DNA from: Streptococcus oralis subsp. dentisani
GTDB lineage: Bacteria > Bacillota > Bacilli > Lactobacillales > Streptococcaceae
Assembly (NCBI RefSeq): GCF_007475365.1
Contig: NZ_CP034442.1
Coordinates: forward strand, 186,001-250,000
Length of the DNA stretch: 64,000 nt
Direction: 5' to 3'
Of the stretch, positions 25,019-33,332 are shown piece after piece. The translations under genes and the position numbers were made by a program. The notes under the pieces are model-generated. The model saw nothing but the letters and a program-made list of their open reading frames with translations, searched no databases and was not told the origin of the DNA. Each line of letters begins with the position of its first letter. Position 1 is the first letter of the stretch.

Positions 25019-25935
25019 TGAATCAAGAAGAATTATCTAAAAAATTACTCTCTCCTTCAAAGAACTCTCGCCTTGAGAAGTTTGGTAAAGGTTTGACCTT
25101 CACTTGCCTTTCTTTGATTGTCATCATTGTGGCGATGATTTTGATTTTTGTAGCTCAGAAAGGCTTATCGACCTTCTTTGTCAATGGAGTGAATATCTTT
25201 GATTTCCTCTTTGGACAAACTTGGAATCCTTCAGGGAAACAATTTGGTGCTCTTCCGATGATTTTGGGTTCCTTTATTGTGACGATTTTATCAGCTCTTA
25301 TCGCAACTCCCTTTGCTATTGGTGCTGCGGTCTTTATGACAGAAGTATCACCAAAGGGTGCAAAAATCTTGCAACCAGCCATTGAACTCCTCGTCGGTAT
25401 TCCTTCAGTCGTCTATGGATTTATCGGTTTGCAAGTTGTGGTGCCTTTTGTCCGTAGCGTCTTTGGTGGAACTGGTTTTGGGATTTTGTCAGGTATTTTC
25501 GTTCTCTTTGTCATGATCCTACCAACTGTAACCTTCATGACAACAGACAGCTTGCGTGCTGTTCCTCGTCATTACCGTGAAGCTAGTTTAGCTATGGGAG
25601 CCACTCGTTGGCAAACCATCTGGCGTGTGACCTTGAAAGCAGCACGTTCAGGTATTTTCACTGCAGTGGTCTTTGGGATGGCGCGTGCCTTCGGTGAAGC
25701 CCTTGCTATTCAGATGGTTGTCGGAAACTCAGCAGTTATCCCAACCTCGCTAACAACACCAGCTGCGACTTTGACTTCTGTTTTGACTATGGGAATTGGG
25801 AATACCGTCATGGGAACGGTTGATAATAACGTACTCTGGTCACTGGCCTTGGTATTGCTCTTGATGAGTTTGGCCTTTAACAGTGTGATTAAATTGATTA
25901 CGAAAGAAAGAGGAAAGAAAAACTATGCACGCTAA
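25018..25935 (+). CDS. pstC: Phosphate ABC transporter permease (PstC)
   Basis: 305 aa, six transmembrane segments. The cytoplasmic EAA loop is visible as YREASLAMGATRWQTIWRVTLKAARSGI near 186-213, the surface that contacts PstB. PstC forms a heterodimeric channel with PstA. Its start overlaps the pstS stop by a single base (GTCAATAATG) and its end overlaps pstA by 11 nt. Confidence 0.97.
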   Translation: MNQEELSKKLLSPSKNSRLEKFGKGLTFTCLSLIVIIVAMILIFVAQKGLSTFFVNGVNIFDFLFGQTWNPSGKQFGALPMILGSFIVTILSALIATPFAIGAAVFMTEVSPKGAKILQPAIELLVGIPSVVYGFIGLQVVVPFVRSVFGGTGFGILSGIFVLFVMILPTVTFMTTDSLRAVPRHYREASLAMGATRWQTIWRVTLKAARSGIFTAVVFGMARAFGEALAIQMVVGNSAVIPTSLTTPAATLTSVLTMGIGNTVMGTVDNNVLWSLALVLLLMSLAFNSVIKLITKERGKKNYAR

Positions 25936-26809
25936 GAAATTAGATAAACTTGCAACAGCTGTCCTCTATACCATCGCGGGTATCATCGTGGCCATTTTGG
26001 CATCTTTGATTCTCTATATCTTGGTGAGAGGGTTACCGCACATCTCTTGGTCTTTCTTGACTGGGAAATCTTCCTCTTATCAAGCAGGTGGGGGTATCGG
26101 GATTCAGCTCTATAATTCCTTCTTCCTTTTGGTCATTACCTTGATCATTTCTGTTCCCCTGTCTATGGGAGCTGGTGTTTTCCTTGCTGAGTATGCCAAA
26201 AAAGGACCTGTGACCAATTTTATTCGTACTTGTATTGAGATTTTGTCTTCTCTTCCATCAGTCGTTGTGGGGCTCTTTGGTTACTTGATCTTTGTCGTCC
26301 AGTTTGAGTATGGATTTTCAATCATTTCAGGTGCCTTGGCCTTGACGGTCTTTAACCTTCCTCAGATGACTCGAAATGTTGAGGACAGTTTAAAACACGT
26401 TCACCATACGCAACGTGAGGCTGGTCTGGCCCTTGGTATCTCTCGTTGGGAGACTGTGGTCCATGTCGTCATTCCTGAAGCTCTTCCAGGAATTGTGACT
26501 GGTGTTGTCTTGGCATCTGGCCGTATCTTTGGTGAGGCCGCCGCTCTTATCTATACGGCAGGACAGTCTGCACCAGCCCTTGACTGGTCTAACTGGAATA
26601 TCCTTAGTGTTACCAGCCCTATCTCAATCTTCCGTCAAGCAGAAACCTTGGCTGTCCACATCTGGAAGGTCAACAGTGAAGGAACCATTCCAGATGCTAC
26701 CATCGTATCAGCTGGTTCTGCCGCCGTGCTCCTCATCTTTATCTTGATTTTTAACTTTGGAGCTCGCAAACTCGGAAGCTATTTACACAAGAAATTAACC
26801 GCTGCCTAA
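25925..26809 (+). CDS. pstA: Phosphate ABC transporter permease (PstA)
   Basis: 294 aa with six transmembrane segments and an EAA loop (QREAGLALGISRWETVVHVVIPEALPGI near 163-190). The FGEAAALIYTAGQSAP block after it is typical of PstA. Partner of PstC. It begins inside the pstC coding sequence, and pstB follows after 10 nt. Confidence 0.97.
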   Translation: MHAKKLDKLATAVLYTIAGIIVAILASLILYILVRGLPHISWSFLTGKSSSYQAGGGIGIQLYNSFFLLVITLIISVPLSMGAGVFLAEYAKKGPVTNFIRTCIEILSSLPSVVVGLFGYLIFVVQFEYGFSIISGALALTVFNLPQMTRNVEDSLKHVHHTQREAGLALGISRWETVVHVVIPEALPGIVTGVVLASGRIFGEAAALIYTAGQSAPALDWSNWNILSVTSPISIFRQAETLAVHIWKVNSEGTIPDATIVSAGSAAVLLIFILIFNFGARKLGSYLHKKLTAA

Positions 26810-26819
26810 AGGAGAAGCC

Positions 26820-27623
26820 ATGTCAAAATATAACTGGGATGAAAAGCATATCATCACCTTCCCTGAAGAAAAAGTGGCCCTCTCTACCAAGGATTTACAT
26901 GTTTACTATGGTAAAAATGAATCCATCAAGGGCATCGATATGCAATTTGAAAAAAATAAAATTACGGCCTTGATTGGTCCATCTGGATCAGGGAAATCTA
27001 CCTACCTTCGCAGTCTCAATCGGATGAATGATACCATTGATATTGCCAAGGTCACAGGTCAAATCCTCTACCGAGGGATTGACGTTAACCGTCCAGAAAT
27101 CAATGTCTATGAGATGCGCAAGCATATCGGAATGGTCTTTCAACGTCCAAATCCATTTGCTAAGTCTATTTACCGCAACATCACTTTTGCTCATGAACGT
27201 GCAGGAGTCAAGAATAAGAAAGTCTTGGATGAAATTGTCGAAACCTCTCTCCGACAGGCTGCCCTTTGGGATCAGGTCAAAGATGACCTCCACAAATCAG
27301 CCTTGATGCTCTCTGGTGGACAGCAACAACGTCTCTGTATCGCTCGCGCCATCTCTGTCAAGCCAGATATCCTCTTGATGGATGAACCGGCGTCAGCCTT
27401 GGATCCGATTGCGACAGCCCAACTGGAAGAAACTATGTTGGAATTGAAGAAAGACTTTACCATCATCATCGTTACCCACAGTATGCAGCAGGCAGCGCGT
27501 GCAAGTGACTACACAGGATTTTTCTACTTGGGCGATTTGATTGAGTATGATAAGACATCCAATATTTTCCAAAATGCCAAGCTACAGTCTACCAATGACT
27601 ATGTAACGGGACACTTTGGTTAG
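26820..27623 (+). CDS. pstB: Phosphate ABC transporter ATPase (PstB, first copy)
   Basis: 267 aa cytoplasmic ATPase with every nucleotide-binding element: Walker [10 protein letters not shown] near 58-66, Q-loop VFQRPNPF, signature LSGGQQQR near 161-168, Walker B ILLMDEP near 182-188 and H-loop VTHSMQQAAR near 217-226. It powers PstCA-mediated phosphate import. A second, different pstB follows after 12 nt, so the transporter could use a homodimer or a mixed dimer. Confidence 0.97.
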   Translation: MSKYNWDEKHIITFPEEKVALSTKDLHVYYGKNESIKGIDMQFEKNKITALIGPSGSGKSTYLRSLNRMNDTIDIAKVTGQILYRGIDVNRPEINVYEMRKHIGMVFQRPNPFAKSIYRNITFAHERAGVKNKKVLDEIVETSLRQAALWDQVKDDLHKSALMLSGGQQQRLCIARAISVKPDILLMDEPASALDPIATAQLEETMLELKKDFTIIIVTHSMQQAARASDYTGFFYLGDLIEYDKTSNIFQNAKLQSTNDYVTGHFG

Positions 27624-27635
27624 AAAGGAAGCAGT

Positions 27636-28394
27636 ATGACAGAACCGATTTTGCAGGTTAAAGACCTGTCCGTTTATTACAATAAAAAGAAGGCCTTGAA
27701 TAGTGTTTCCCTTTCTTTCCAACCTAAGGAAATAACCGCCTTGATTGGTCCTTCTGGATCAGGAAAGTCCACTCTGCTCAAGGCTATCAACCGCATGGGC
27801 GATCTAAATCCTGAGGTGACAACAACTGGAACAGTGATTTATAATGGTCACAATATCTACAGTCCGCGTACCGATACGGTTGAATTGCGTAAGGAAATCG
27901 GTATGGTCTTTCAACAGCCCAATCCCTTCCCTATGTCTATTTACGAAAATGTTGTCTACGGCCTACGTATCAATGGAGTCAAGGATAAACATGTTTTGGA
28001 CGAAGCAGTGGAAAAAGCCTTGCAACGCGCTTCTATCTGGGATGAGGTCAAGGATCGCTTGCATGATTCAGCCATTGGTCTCTCAGGTGGCCAACAGCAA
28101 CGTGTTTGTGTTGCCCGTGTCTTAGCAACCAGTCCCAAGATTATTCTCTTGGATGAACCGACTTCAGCTTTGGATCCTATCTCGGCTGGTAAGATTGAGG
28201 AAACCTTGTATGGTCTGAAAGATAAATACACCATGCTCTTGGTAACGCGTTCCATGCAACAAGCCTCTCGTATCTCTGATAAAACAGGATTTTTCCTAGA
28301 TGGGGATTTGATCGAGTTTAACGATACGAAGAAGATGTTCCTAGACCCACAAAACAAGGAAACAGAAGATTATATTACAGGAAAATTTGGATAA
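27636..28394 (+). CDS. pstB: Phosphate ABC transporter ATPase (PstB, second copy) with Arg in the H-loop
   Basis: 252 aa. Walker [11 protein letters not shown]-loop [10 protein letters not shown], signature LSGGQQQR and Walker B IILLDEP are intact, but the switch histidine is replaced: the H-loop reads [10 protein letters not shown] (codon CGT) where the first PstB has VTHSMQQAAR. That residue normally contacts the ATP gamma-phosphate, so this subunit may be catalytically weak and work in a heterodimer with the first copy. The two proteins differ throughout, so this is an old duplication and not a recent error. Confidence 0.95.
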   Translation: MTEPILQVKDLSVYYNKKKALNSVSLSFQPKEITALIGPSGSGKSTLLKAINRMGDLNPEVTTTGTVIYNGHNIYSPRTDTVELRKEIGMVFQQPNPFPMSIYENVVYGLRINGVKDKHVLDEAVEKALQRASIWDEVKDRLHDSAIGLSGGQQQRVCVARVLATSPKIILLDEPTSALDPISAGKIEETLYGLKDKYTMLLVTRSMQQASRISDKTGFFLDGDLIEFNDTKKMFLDPQNKETEDYITGKFG

Positions 28395-28405
28395 GGAGTT
28401 GAATG

Positions 28406-29059
28406 ATGTTACGATCACAATTTGAAGAAGATTTGGAGAAATTGCACAACCAGTTCTACGCCATGGGACAAGAAGTGCTCTCACAAATCAATCGTACAGT
28501 GCGTGCCTTTGTCACGCATGACCGTGATTTGGCAAAAGAAGTTATCGAGGAAGATGCAGAGATAAATGAATACGAAGTGAAGTTGGAAAAGAAATCATTT
28601 GAAATGATCGCCCTCCAGCAACCTGTTTCGCAAGACCTTCGTACTGTTTTGACCGTTCTAAAGGCGGTATCAGACGTGGAACGCATGGGAGATCATGCAG
28701 TGTCTATCGCTGAGGCGACCATTCGTATGAAAGGGGAGCAACGTATCCCTTCTGTTGAAGAAGAAATCAAAAAGATGGGACGCGACGTGAAAAACTTCGT
28801 TGAAGCAGCCCTAGATCTCTATCTCAACGGTTCTGTGGATCAAGCCTACGAAGTAGCGGCTATGGATGAAAAAATCAACCATTACTTTGATAGCATCCGT
28901 GATTTGGCTACAGAAGAAATTAGGAAAAATCCTGACGCCATCGTTACAGGTCGTGATTACTTCCAAGTCATTTCTTTCTTGGAACGTATCGGAGACTACG
29001 CTAAAAATATCTGTGAATGGGTTGTTTACTTTGAAACAGGGAAGATTGTCGAACTCTAA
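28406..29059 (+). CDS. phoU: Phosphate transport regulator PhoU
   Basis: 217 aa, two three-helix-bundle repeats with the PhoU metal-site signatures EDAEINEYEVKLE near 51-63 and, in the second half, MDEKINHYFDSI; the YAKNICEW block near the C-terminus is typical. PhoU senses Pst transporter state and restrains phosphate uptake and Pho signalling. Start placed at the second of two tandem ATGs (28406), giving MLRSQFEEDLEKLH; the first is 3 nt upstream. Ends the pst operon. Confidence 0.95.
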   Translation: MLRSQFEEDLEKLHNQFYAMGQEVLSQINRTVRAFVTHDRDLAKEVIEEDAEINEYEVKLEKKSFEMIALQQPVSQDLRTVLTVLKAVSDVERMGDHAVSIAEATIRMKGEQRIPSVEEEIKKMGRDVKNFVEAALDLYLNGSVDQAYEVAAMDEKINHYFDSIRDLATEEIRKNPDAIVTGRDYFQVISFLERIGDYAKNICEWVVYFETGKIVEL

Positions 29060-29081
29060 GAAATGGATTAAATATGCACTA

Positions 29082-29116
29082 AAAAGGCTAATCAACTCAG
29101 ATTAGTCTTTATTTTT
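29082..29116 (+). terminator. pst operon terminator
   Basis: Stem AAAGGCTAATC/GATTAGTCTTT with 6-nt loop, followed by ATTTTT. Confidence 0.88.
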
Positions 29117-29141
29117 GAATAAAAAGGAATTTTTTGAAATG

Positions 29142-29185
29142 AAAATTCTGAAAATGTTGACAAGTATTTTCAAATAGGTTATAAT
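29142..29185 (+). promoter_or_regulatory. Promoter and candidate CodY box of the amino-acid-binding lipoprotein gene
   Basis: TTGACA (29157-29162), 17-nt spacer, TATAAT (29180-29185). Directly before the -35 box, AAAATTCTGAAAATG (29142-29156) matches the CodY consensus AATTTTCWGAAAATT at 12 of 15 positions. CodY control would suit an amino acid transporter, but the match is moderate. Confidence 0.6.
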
Positions 29186-29216
29186 TATTCAGAAATAACA
29201 GAAAGGTCGTTTATTT

Positions 29217-30032
29217 ATGAAATTTAAAAAATGGATGTTAGTTGTGTGTAGTATGCTTGCCAGCATGGTTTTGGTAGCTTGCCAATCAAGTACGGATAGT
29301 TCTCAGTCTGCTGTGGAGGCTATCAAACAAAAAGGCAAGCTAGTCGTTGCGACCAGCCCAGACTATGCACCATTTGAATTCCAATCCTTGGTAGATGGTA
29401 AAAACCAAGTGGTTGGTGCGGATATTGATATGGCTCAAGCAATTGCGGATGAACTTGGAGTTAAACTTGAAATCTCTAGCATGAGTTTTGACAATGTCTT
29501 GACCAGTCTTCAAACTGGAAAGGCTGACTTAGCTATTGCTGGTATTAGTGCTACAGATGAGAGAAAGGAAGTCTTTGACTTTTCAATCCCTTACTATGAA
29601 AACAAAATGAGCTTCTTGGTTAGAAAAGCCGATTTAGACAAATACAAGGATCTTACAAGCCTCGCAAGTGCCAATATCGCAGCTCAAAAGGGAACTGTAC
29701 CAGAAACCATGGTCAAGGAACAATTGCCAAATGCCCAGTTGACATCTTTGACCAATATGGGGGAAGCAGTCAATGAGCTGCAGGCTGGAAAAGTGGATGC
29801 TGTTCATATGGATGAACCAGTTGCTCTTAGCTACGCAGGTAAAAACTCAGACCTTGTCGTTGCATCTGCTAACTTGACAATGAAAGATGGCGAAGCCAAT
29901 GCCGTTGCTATCAAGAAGGATCAATCAGACTTGAAAGCAGTAGTCGATAAGGTTATCCAAAAACTGAAAGATGACGGAACCTATCAAAACTATCTAGAAA
30001 AAGCAGCGAAACTAACAGAAGTTGAACAATAA
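29217..30032 (+). CDS. Amino acid ABC transporter substrate-binding lipoprotein (SBP family 3)
   Basis: 271 aa. Signal peptide with lipobox LVAC, Cys22. The mature domain shows the family 3 binding-protein pattern: VVATSPDYAPFEF near 42-54, VVGADIDMAQAIADELG near 65-81, and ADLAIAGISATDERKEVFDFS near 103-123 with the amino-acid-carboxylate-binding Arg. The class binds polar or basic amino acids; the ligand is not predictable. No permease or ATPase gene lies nearby, so it is an orphan that must use a transporter encoded elsewhere. Confidence 0.92.
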   Translation: MKFKKWMLVVCSMLASMVLVACQSSTDSSQSAVEAIKQKGKLVVATSPDYAPFEFQSLVDGKNQVVGADIDMAQAIADELGVKLEISSMSFDNVLTSLQTGKADLAIAGISATDERKEVFDFSIPYYENKMSFLVRKADLDKYKDLTSLASANIAAQKGTVPETMVKEQLPNAQLTSLTNMGEAVNELQAGKVDAVHMDEPVALSYAGKNSDLVVASANLTMKDGEANAVAIKKDQSDLKAVVDKVIQKLKDDGTYQNYLEKAAKLTEVEQ

Positions 30033-30033
30033 G

Positions 30034-30070
30034 AAAAAACAGAGTTGGACTTTAATCCAATTCTGTTTTT
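30034..30070. terminator. Bidirectional terminator
   Basis: AAAAACAGAGTTGGA / TCCAATTCTGTTTTT stem with 6-nt loop; serves both the lipoprotein gene and the convergent MocR gene, whose stop lies within the stem. Confidence 0.85.
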
Positions 30071-31323
30071 ATGTATTCTAATAGCTCTTCTAGATTTTCA
30101 AGAGTGACTTTGGCGAACTGATAAGGGCAGGCATCCAAATAAGCCTTCTCAAAAAAGTCTAGTTTGAGTGAGCTGTGTTTCAAACTGGCAATTTTAGGAT
30201 AGTTTCTCAAATCAAGCAGAAGGCCATCGTGTAGAGGATAGTGGGGCAAGGGACAGGTGTTTTCTTCAAGCACTTTCTTTATCCGAGCCTGATAATTCTC
30301 TTGAAGGGTCAATCTGGCCAATCGATTTTTTTCAAATAACTGGCTATCGATGTAAAGAGAAAGAGCCTTTTGCATGATGAGATTGCTGTCATAGTCCAGG
30401 ATATTTTTGTAGGAAACAAAGGCCTTTTTTAGGGCATTTGGGAGAATGAGAGCGGTAATACGAAGGGCTGGAAAGAGACTGGTTGAGAAGGATTTGATAT
30501 AAATGACCCGATCCTCAGTATCCAGATAGTGGAAGGTTTGGCCCTTTCTAGGATCTAGGTCCCCTAAATAGTCATCCTCTACGATGTAAACACCATACTG
30601 GTTTGCTAGATCCAGAATAGCCCTTTTTTCCTGATCAGAATAGGAATGGCCAAGAGGATAGTGGAAGCGAGGAATGGTATAGAAAAACTTGATTTTCCCA
30701 GATTTGAATTGTTTTTCCAGTTCTTCAAGGTCAATGCCATCAATACGGCGTTCAATGGTCTGGTAGGCTAATCCTTGAGCGACCAAGAGGCGATTCATCC
30801 GGTGATAGGTCGGTTGTTCGACCAAAATCTCAGCTCCCTCGCTCGGAAAGTTAATCTGAGAAAGGATAAAGAGAGCTTGCTGGGTGCCAGATGTTAGAAC
30901 CAGTTGGTCGGGTTTGCAGTAGAGGGCTTGGTCAAAGAGGAGTTGATGGACAGATTGTCTCAGTTCCTCAAGGCCTTCTTGGTTATCATAGTAGTTGAAG
31001 AGATAGTTTTCTCGACCTATCAGGGTTTCATTGACGCAGAGTCTGAAGTCGTCATAAGCACTGGCATGTTCGTCAGTGACTTCGATTTCCAAGTCCTGAT
31101 GCTGTCCTTGTTCTAGAACATAGTAGCCACTTTGGGGTTTGGCATAGAGGTATTGTTCATGGCGTAATTCCAGCAGGGCTCGTTGGATAGTGTCCTTGCT
31201 ACAGTGGAAGTCTTGGCTCAATTGACGGATAGAGGGAAGTCTGCTACCAGTTGGGAATTTTCCTGATTCGATATCTTTTTTGAGAAAGGAAACGACTGCT
31301 TGGTACTTGCTTTGCTTCGTCAT
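30052..31323 (-). CDS. MocR-type regulator (GntR winged helix fused to PLP aminotransferase-like domain)
   Basis: 423 aa. Residues 1-70 form a GntR winged helix (GSRLPSIRQLSQDFHCSKDTIQRALLEL); the rest is a fold-type I aminotransferase domain with the PLP lysine in VIYIKSFSTSLFPALRI near 272-288 and VEDDYLGDL near 240. MocR proteins use PLP as a sensor; several control vitamin B6 or amino acid genes. Its target is unknown. The divergent alsD gene, with a 144-nt shared upstream region, is a candidate. RBS AAAGGAGG precedes the ATG. Confidence 0.92.
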   Translation of the reverse strand: MTKQSKYQAVVSFLKKDIESGKFPTGSRLPSIRQLSQDFHCSKDTIQRALLELRHEQYLYAKPQSGYYVLEQGQHQDLEIEVTDEHASAYDDFRLCVNETLIGRENYLFNYYDNQEGLEELRQSVHQLLFDQALYCKPDQLVLTSGTQQALFILSQINFPSEGAEILVEQPTYHRMNRLLVAQGLAYQTIERRIDGIDLEELEKQFKSGKIKFFYTIPRFHYPLGHSYSDQEKRAILDLANQYGVYIVEDDYLGDLDPRKGQTFHYLDTEDRVIYIKSFSTSLFPALRITALILPNALKKAFVSYKNILDYDSNLIMQKALSLYIDSQLFEKNRLARLTLQENYQARIKKVLEENTCPLPHYPLHDGLLLDLRNYPKIASLKHSSLKLDFFEKAYLDACPYQFAKVTLENLEELLEYIKTELD

Positions 31324-31348
31324 CCTAGACCTCCTTTGATTTTGTTAC

Positions 31349-31377
31349 ATTGTACCTTTTTTTTGCCGCCTTTGCAA
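31349..31377 (-). promoter_or_regulatory. MocR gene promoter
   Basis: On the minus strand TTGCAA, 17-nt spacer, TACAAT, 26 nt before the start codon. Confidence 0.65.
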
Positions 31378-31396
31378 TGGGAAAAGCATTCCCCCT

Positions 31397-31425
31397 TTCA
31401 CATCTAGGAGCAAATGTGGTATACT
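31397..31425 (+). promoter_or_regulatory. alsD promoter
   Basis: TTCACA (31397-31402), 17-nt spacer, extended -10 TG-G-TATACT ending at 31425, about 42 nt before the alsD start. Confidence 0.6.
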
Positions 31426-31467
31426 TAGAAAGTATGATGATTCATTGAAAAGAAGATAAGAAAGAGA

Positions 31468-32199
31468 ATGGATAGAAAAGTGCAGGAACCGGTAAAATTA
31501 TTTCAATACAATACTCTAGGTGCCCTAATGGCAGGTCTCTATGGTGGAACCATGACAGTAGGAGAATTGCTGGAGCATGGCGACCTTGGATTGGGAACCT
31601 TGGATTCGATTGATGGGGAGTTGATTGTCCTTGATGGTAAGGCTTATCAAGCCAAAGGTTCAGGGGAGCAACCTGAAATTGTAGAAGTCGCACCTGATGC
31701 CCTTATCCCATATGCAGCAGTGGTCCCCCATCAGGCAGAAGTGATTTTCCGTCAGCGCTTTGAGATGACGGACAAGGAATTAGAAAAGCGAATTGAGTCC
31801 TACTATGATGGGGAAAATCTTTTTCGTTCCATCAAGATTCATGGGGAATTCGCCCACATGCATGTGCGGATGATTCCCAAATCCACACCTGATACCAAAT
31901 TTGCTGATGTAGCGACTCACCAACCTGAATATAGCCGTGAAAATGTATCGGGAACCATTGTTGGATTTTGGACACCTGAGATTTTCCATGGGGTGAGTGT
32001 TGCAGGCTATCATTTGCATTTTATCTCAGATGACTTGACCTTTGGTGGGCATGTGATGAACTTTGTTATCAAAGAAGGAATGATCGAGGTTGGGGCAGTC
32101 GACCAGTTGGACCAACGTTTTCCAGTCCAAGATCGCCAGTATTTATTTGCCAAATTTAACGTTGACGAGATGAAGAAAGATATTGATAAGTCAGAATAG
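31468..32199 (+). CDS. alsD: Alpha-acetolactate decarboxylase
   Basis: 243 aa cytoplasmic enzyme converting acetolactate to acetoin, which diverts pyruvate to a neutral product and limits acidification. Family blocks: FQYNTLGALMAGLYGG near 12-27, the HVRMIPKS region near 130 and the metal-binding HGVSVAGYHLHFISDDLTFGGH near 172-193 with its conserved His residues and Glu. No acetolactate synthase gene lies beside it. RBS AAGAAAGAG is weak. A YhfC-like gene follows after 9 nt. Confidence 0.95.
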   Translation: MDRKVQEPVKLFQYNTLGALMAGLYGGTMTVGELLEHGDLGLGTLDSIDGELIVLDGKAYQAKGSGEQPEIVEVAPDALIPYAAVVPHQAEVIFRQRFEMTDKELEKRIESYYDGENLFRSIKIHGEFAHMHVRMIPKSTPDTKFADVATHQPEYSRENVSGTIVGFWTPEIFHGVSVAGYHLHFISDDLTFGGHVMNFVIKEGMIEVGAVDQLDQRFPVQDRQYLFAKFNVDEMKKDIDKSE

Positions 32200-32208
32200 G
32201 AGAAAAAG

Positions 32209-32961
32209 ATGACAGTACATATTATCCTTACTATGATTGCTTTGCTTCTCATTCTAGTAGGTGGGACTTGGTACGCCAAAAAACAGTTTAAAATCTCTCT
32301 TGCAGTGATGGGCTTGGGAGCAATCGCATTTTTTGTTTCTTCTCAAGTGTTAGAGAAGATTGTTCACCTTCTGATACTCCATCCGCAAAAAGACGGAACC
32401 ATTCCGCTCATGAATGAGCAACCTTTCCTATATGTTCTTTATGCGATTGCCATGGCTGCCCTCTTTGAGGAAACTGCCCGCCTCGTCTTTTTTAAATGGT
32501 TGGAGAAAAAGAGAAGTCTAGAAGAGAAAGACGCTTTGGCTTACGGCTTGGGACATGGAGGTTTGGAGTTGCTCTATCTCGGGATGGGAAGCTTAATCAG
32601 TTTGTTGATCCTCTTTTCACTCATCCAGTCTTCAAACACTGATGTAGCCAATCTCCTTCCAAAGGCTACCCTCGAAACGGTTCAGTCTCTATCGATATGG
32701 CAGGTTTATTTATTAGGAGTTGAGCGTGTGCTTGCCCTAGTTCTCCAAATCGGTCTTTCCATCTGGGTTTACCAAAGTGTTAGCCAAAAGAAATGGATCT
32801 ACCTAGTTGCTGCTTATTGTTTGCATGCCTTGTTTGACTTGGCTCCAGCCTTATCTCAAGTGGGATGGATTGCAAATCCGCTTCTAGTTGAGTTTATTCT
32901 TCTCGTAGAACTTTTAGTCTTTATCTGGCTAACCAAATCTACATTTTGGAAAAAATCATAG
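32209..32961 (+). CDS. YhfC-family membrane protein (possible intramembrane protease)
   Basis: 250 aa, about seven transmembrane segments. The FEETARLVFFKWLEKK segment near 85-100 and YGLGHGGLELLYLGM near 111-125 give the paired Glu-Glu and His arrangement found in YhfC and distantly in CPBP/Abi proteases. Activity has not been shown for this family as far as I know. RBS AGGAGAAA; likely co-transcribed with alsD. Confidence 0.75.
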   Translation: MTVHIILTMIALLLILVGGTWYAKKQFKISLAVMGLGAIAFFVSSQVLEKIVHLLILHPQKDGTIPLMNEQPFLYVLYAIAMAALFEETARLVFFKWLEKKRSLEEKDALAYGLGHGGLELLYLGMGSLISLLILFSLIQSSNTDVANLLPKATLETVQSLSIWQVYLLGVERVLALVLQIGLSIWVYQSVSQKKWIYLVAAYCLHALFDLAPALSQVGWIANPLLVEFILLVELLVFIWLTKSTFWKKS

Positions 32962-32985
32962 AAAGAGGGGTGACCTCTTTTTATT
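32962..32985 (+). terminator. Terminator after the alsD-YhfC unit
   Basis: Stem AAAGAGG/CCTCTTT with loop GGTGA, then TTATT. Confidence 0.75.
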
Positions 32986-33006
32986 GTTCTCTCTTAACTC
33001 TGTTTT

Positions 33007-33200
33007 TGTCTATTTCTTACTATTTACCACCCGTTGTATTATCTGGAAGACAAGCCTATCTTTCTGTTTAACACCTATTTACCAAGGGACAGTCAGCTTT
33101 TCAAGAAATGAGAAACTTGTTTGATAAAATCTTTCAATTAAGCCAAGGAGATGCCGTTATCAAGCAAACCCACATCAACTCTGTCTATGTTCGAAAATAA
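33007..33200 (+). pseudogene. Decayed reading frame, possibly the end of a GntR/UTRA-type regulator
   Basis: One frame from 33007 reads a protein-like stretch including PLYYLEDKPIFLFNTYLP and stops at TGA 33109-33111; a second frame then continues without stop through MRNLFDKIFQLSQGD to TAA 33198-33200. Together they look like one C-terminal domain broken by a frameshift. The xYLxDKPIFLxxTYLP pattern recalls the UTRA ligand-binding domain of GntR regulators, but the match is loose. No start codon or ribosome binding site fits. It occupies most of the 371-nt gap between the YhfC and HAD genes. Confidence 0.45.
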
Positions 33201-33224
33201 TTTAAAAATTTTTTTATTTTTCTC

Positions 33225-33255
33225 TTGACATGGAACGCGTTCCAGAATGTACAAT
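33225..33255 (+). promoter_or_regulatory. Promoter with LacI-type palindromic operator
   Basis: TTGACA (33225-33230) is followed at once by the perfect 14-bp palindrome TGGAACGCGTTCCA (33231-33244) and then TACAAT (33250-33255; 19-nt spacer, longer than ideal). The central CG and symmetric arms are typical of LacI/GalR operators. The LacI-family gene that ends this two-gene unit is the likely binder. Confidence 0.7.
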
Positions 33256-33332
33256 GGTATCAAAGGTTGGGAATGCGCATTTAAACCGACCTATCACACG
33301 CTAGCGGACAAAGAAGAAAAGAGGACAACATT

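Noticed and set aside
27636-28394. Second pstB as a sequencing error or pseudogene because of the H-loop change
   Set aside because: The frame is complete, all other motifs are intact, and the change is a clean codon substitution in a well-conserved context.
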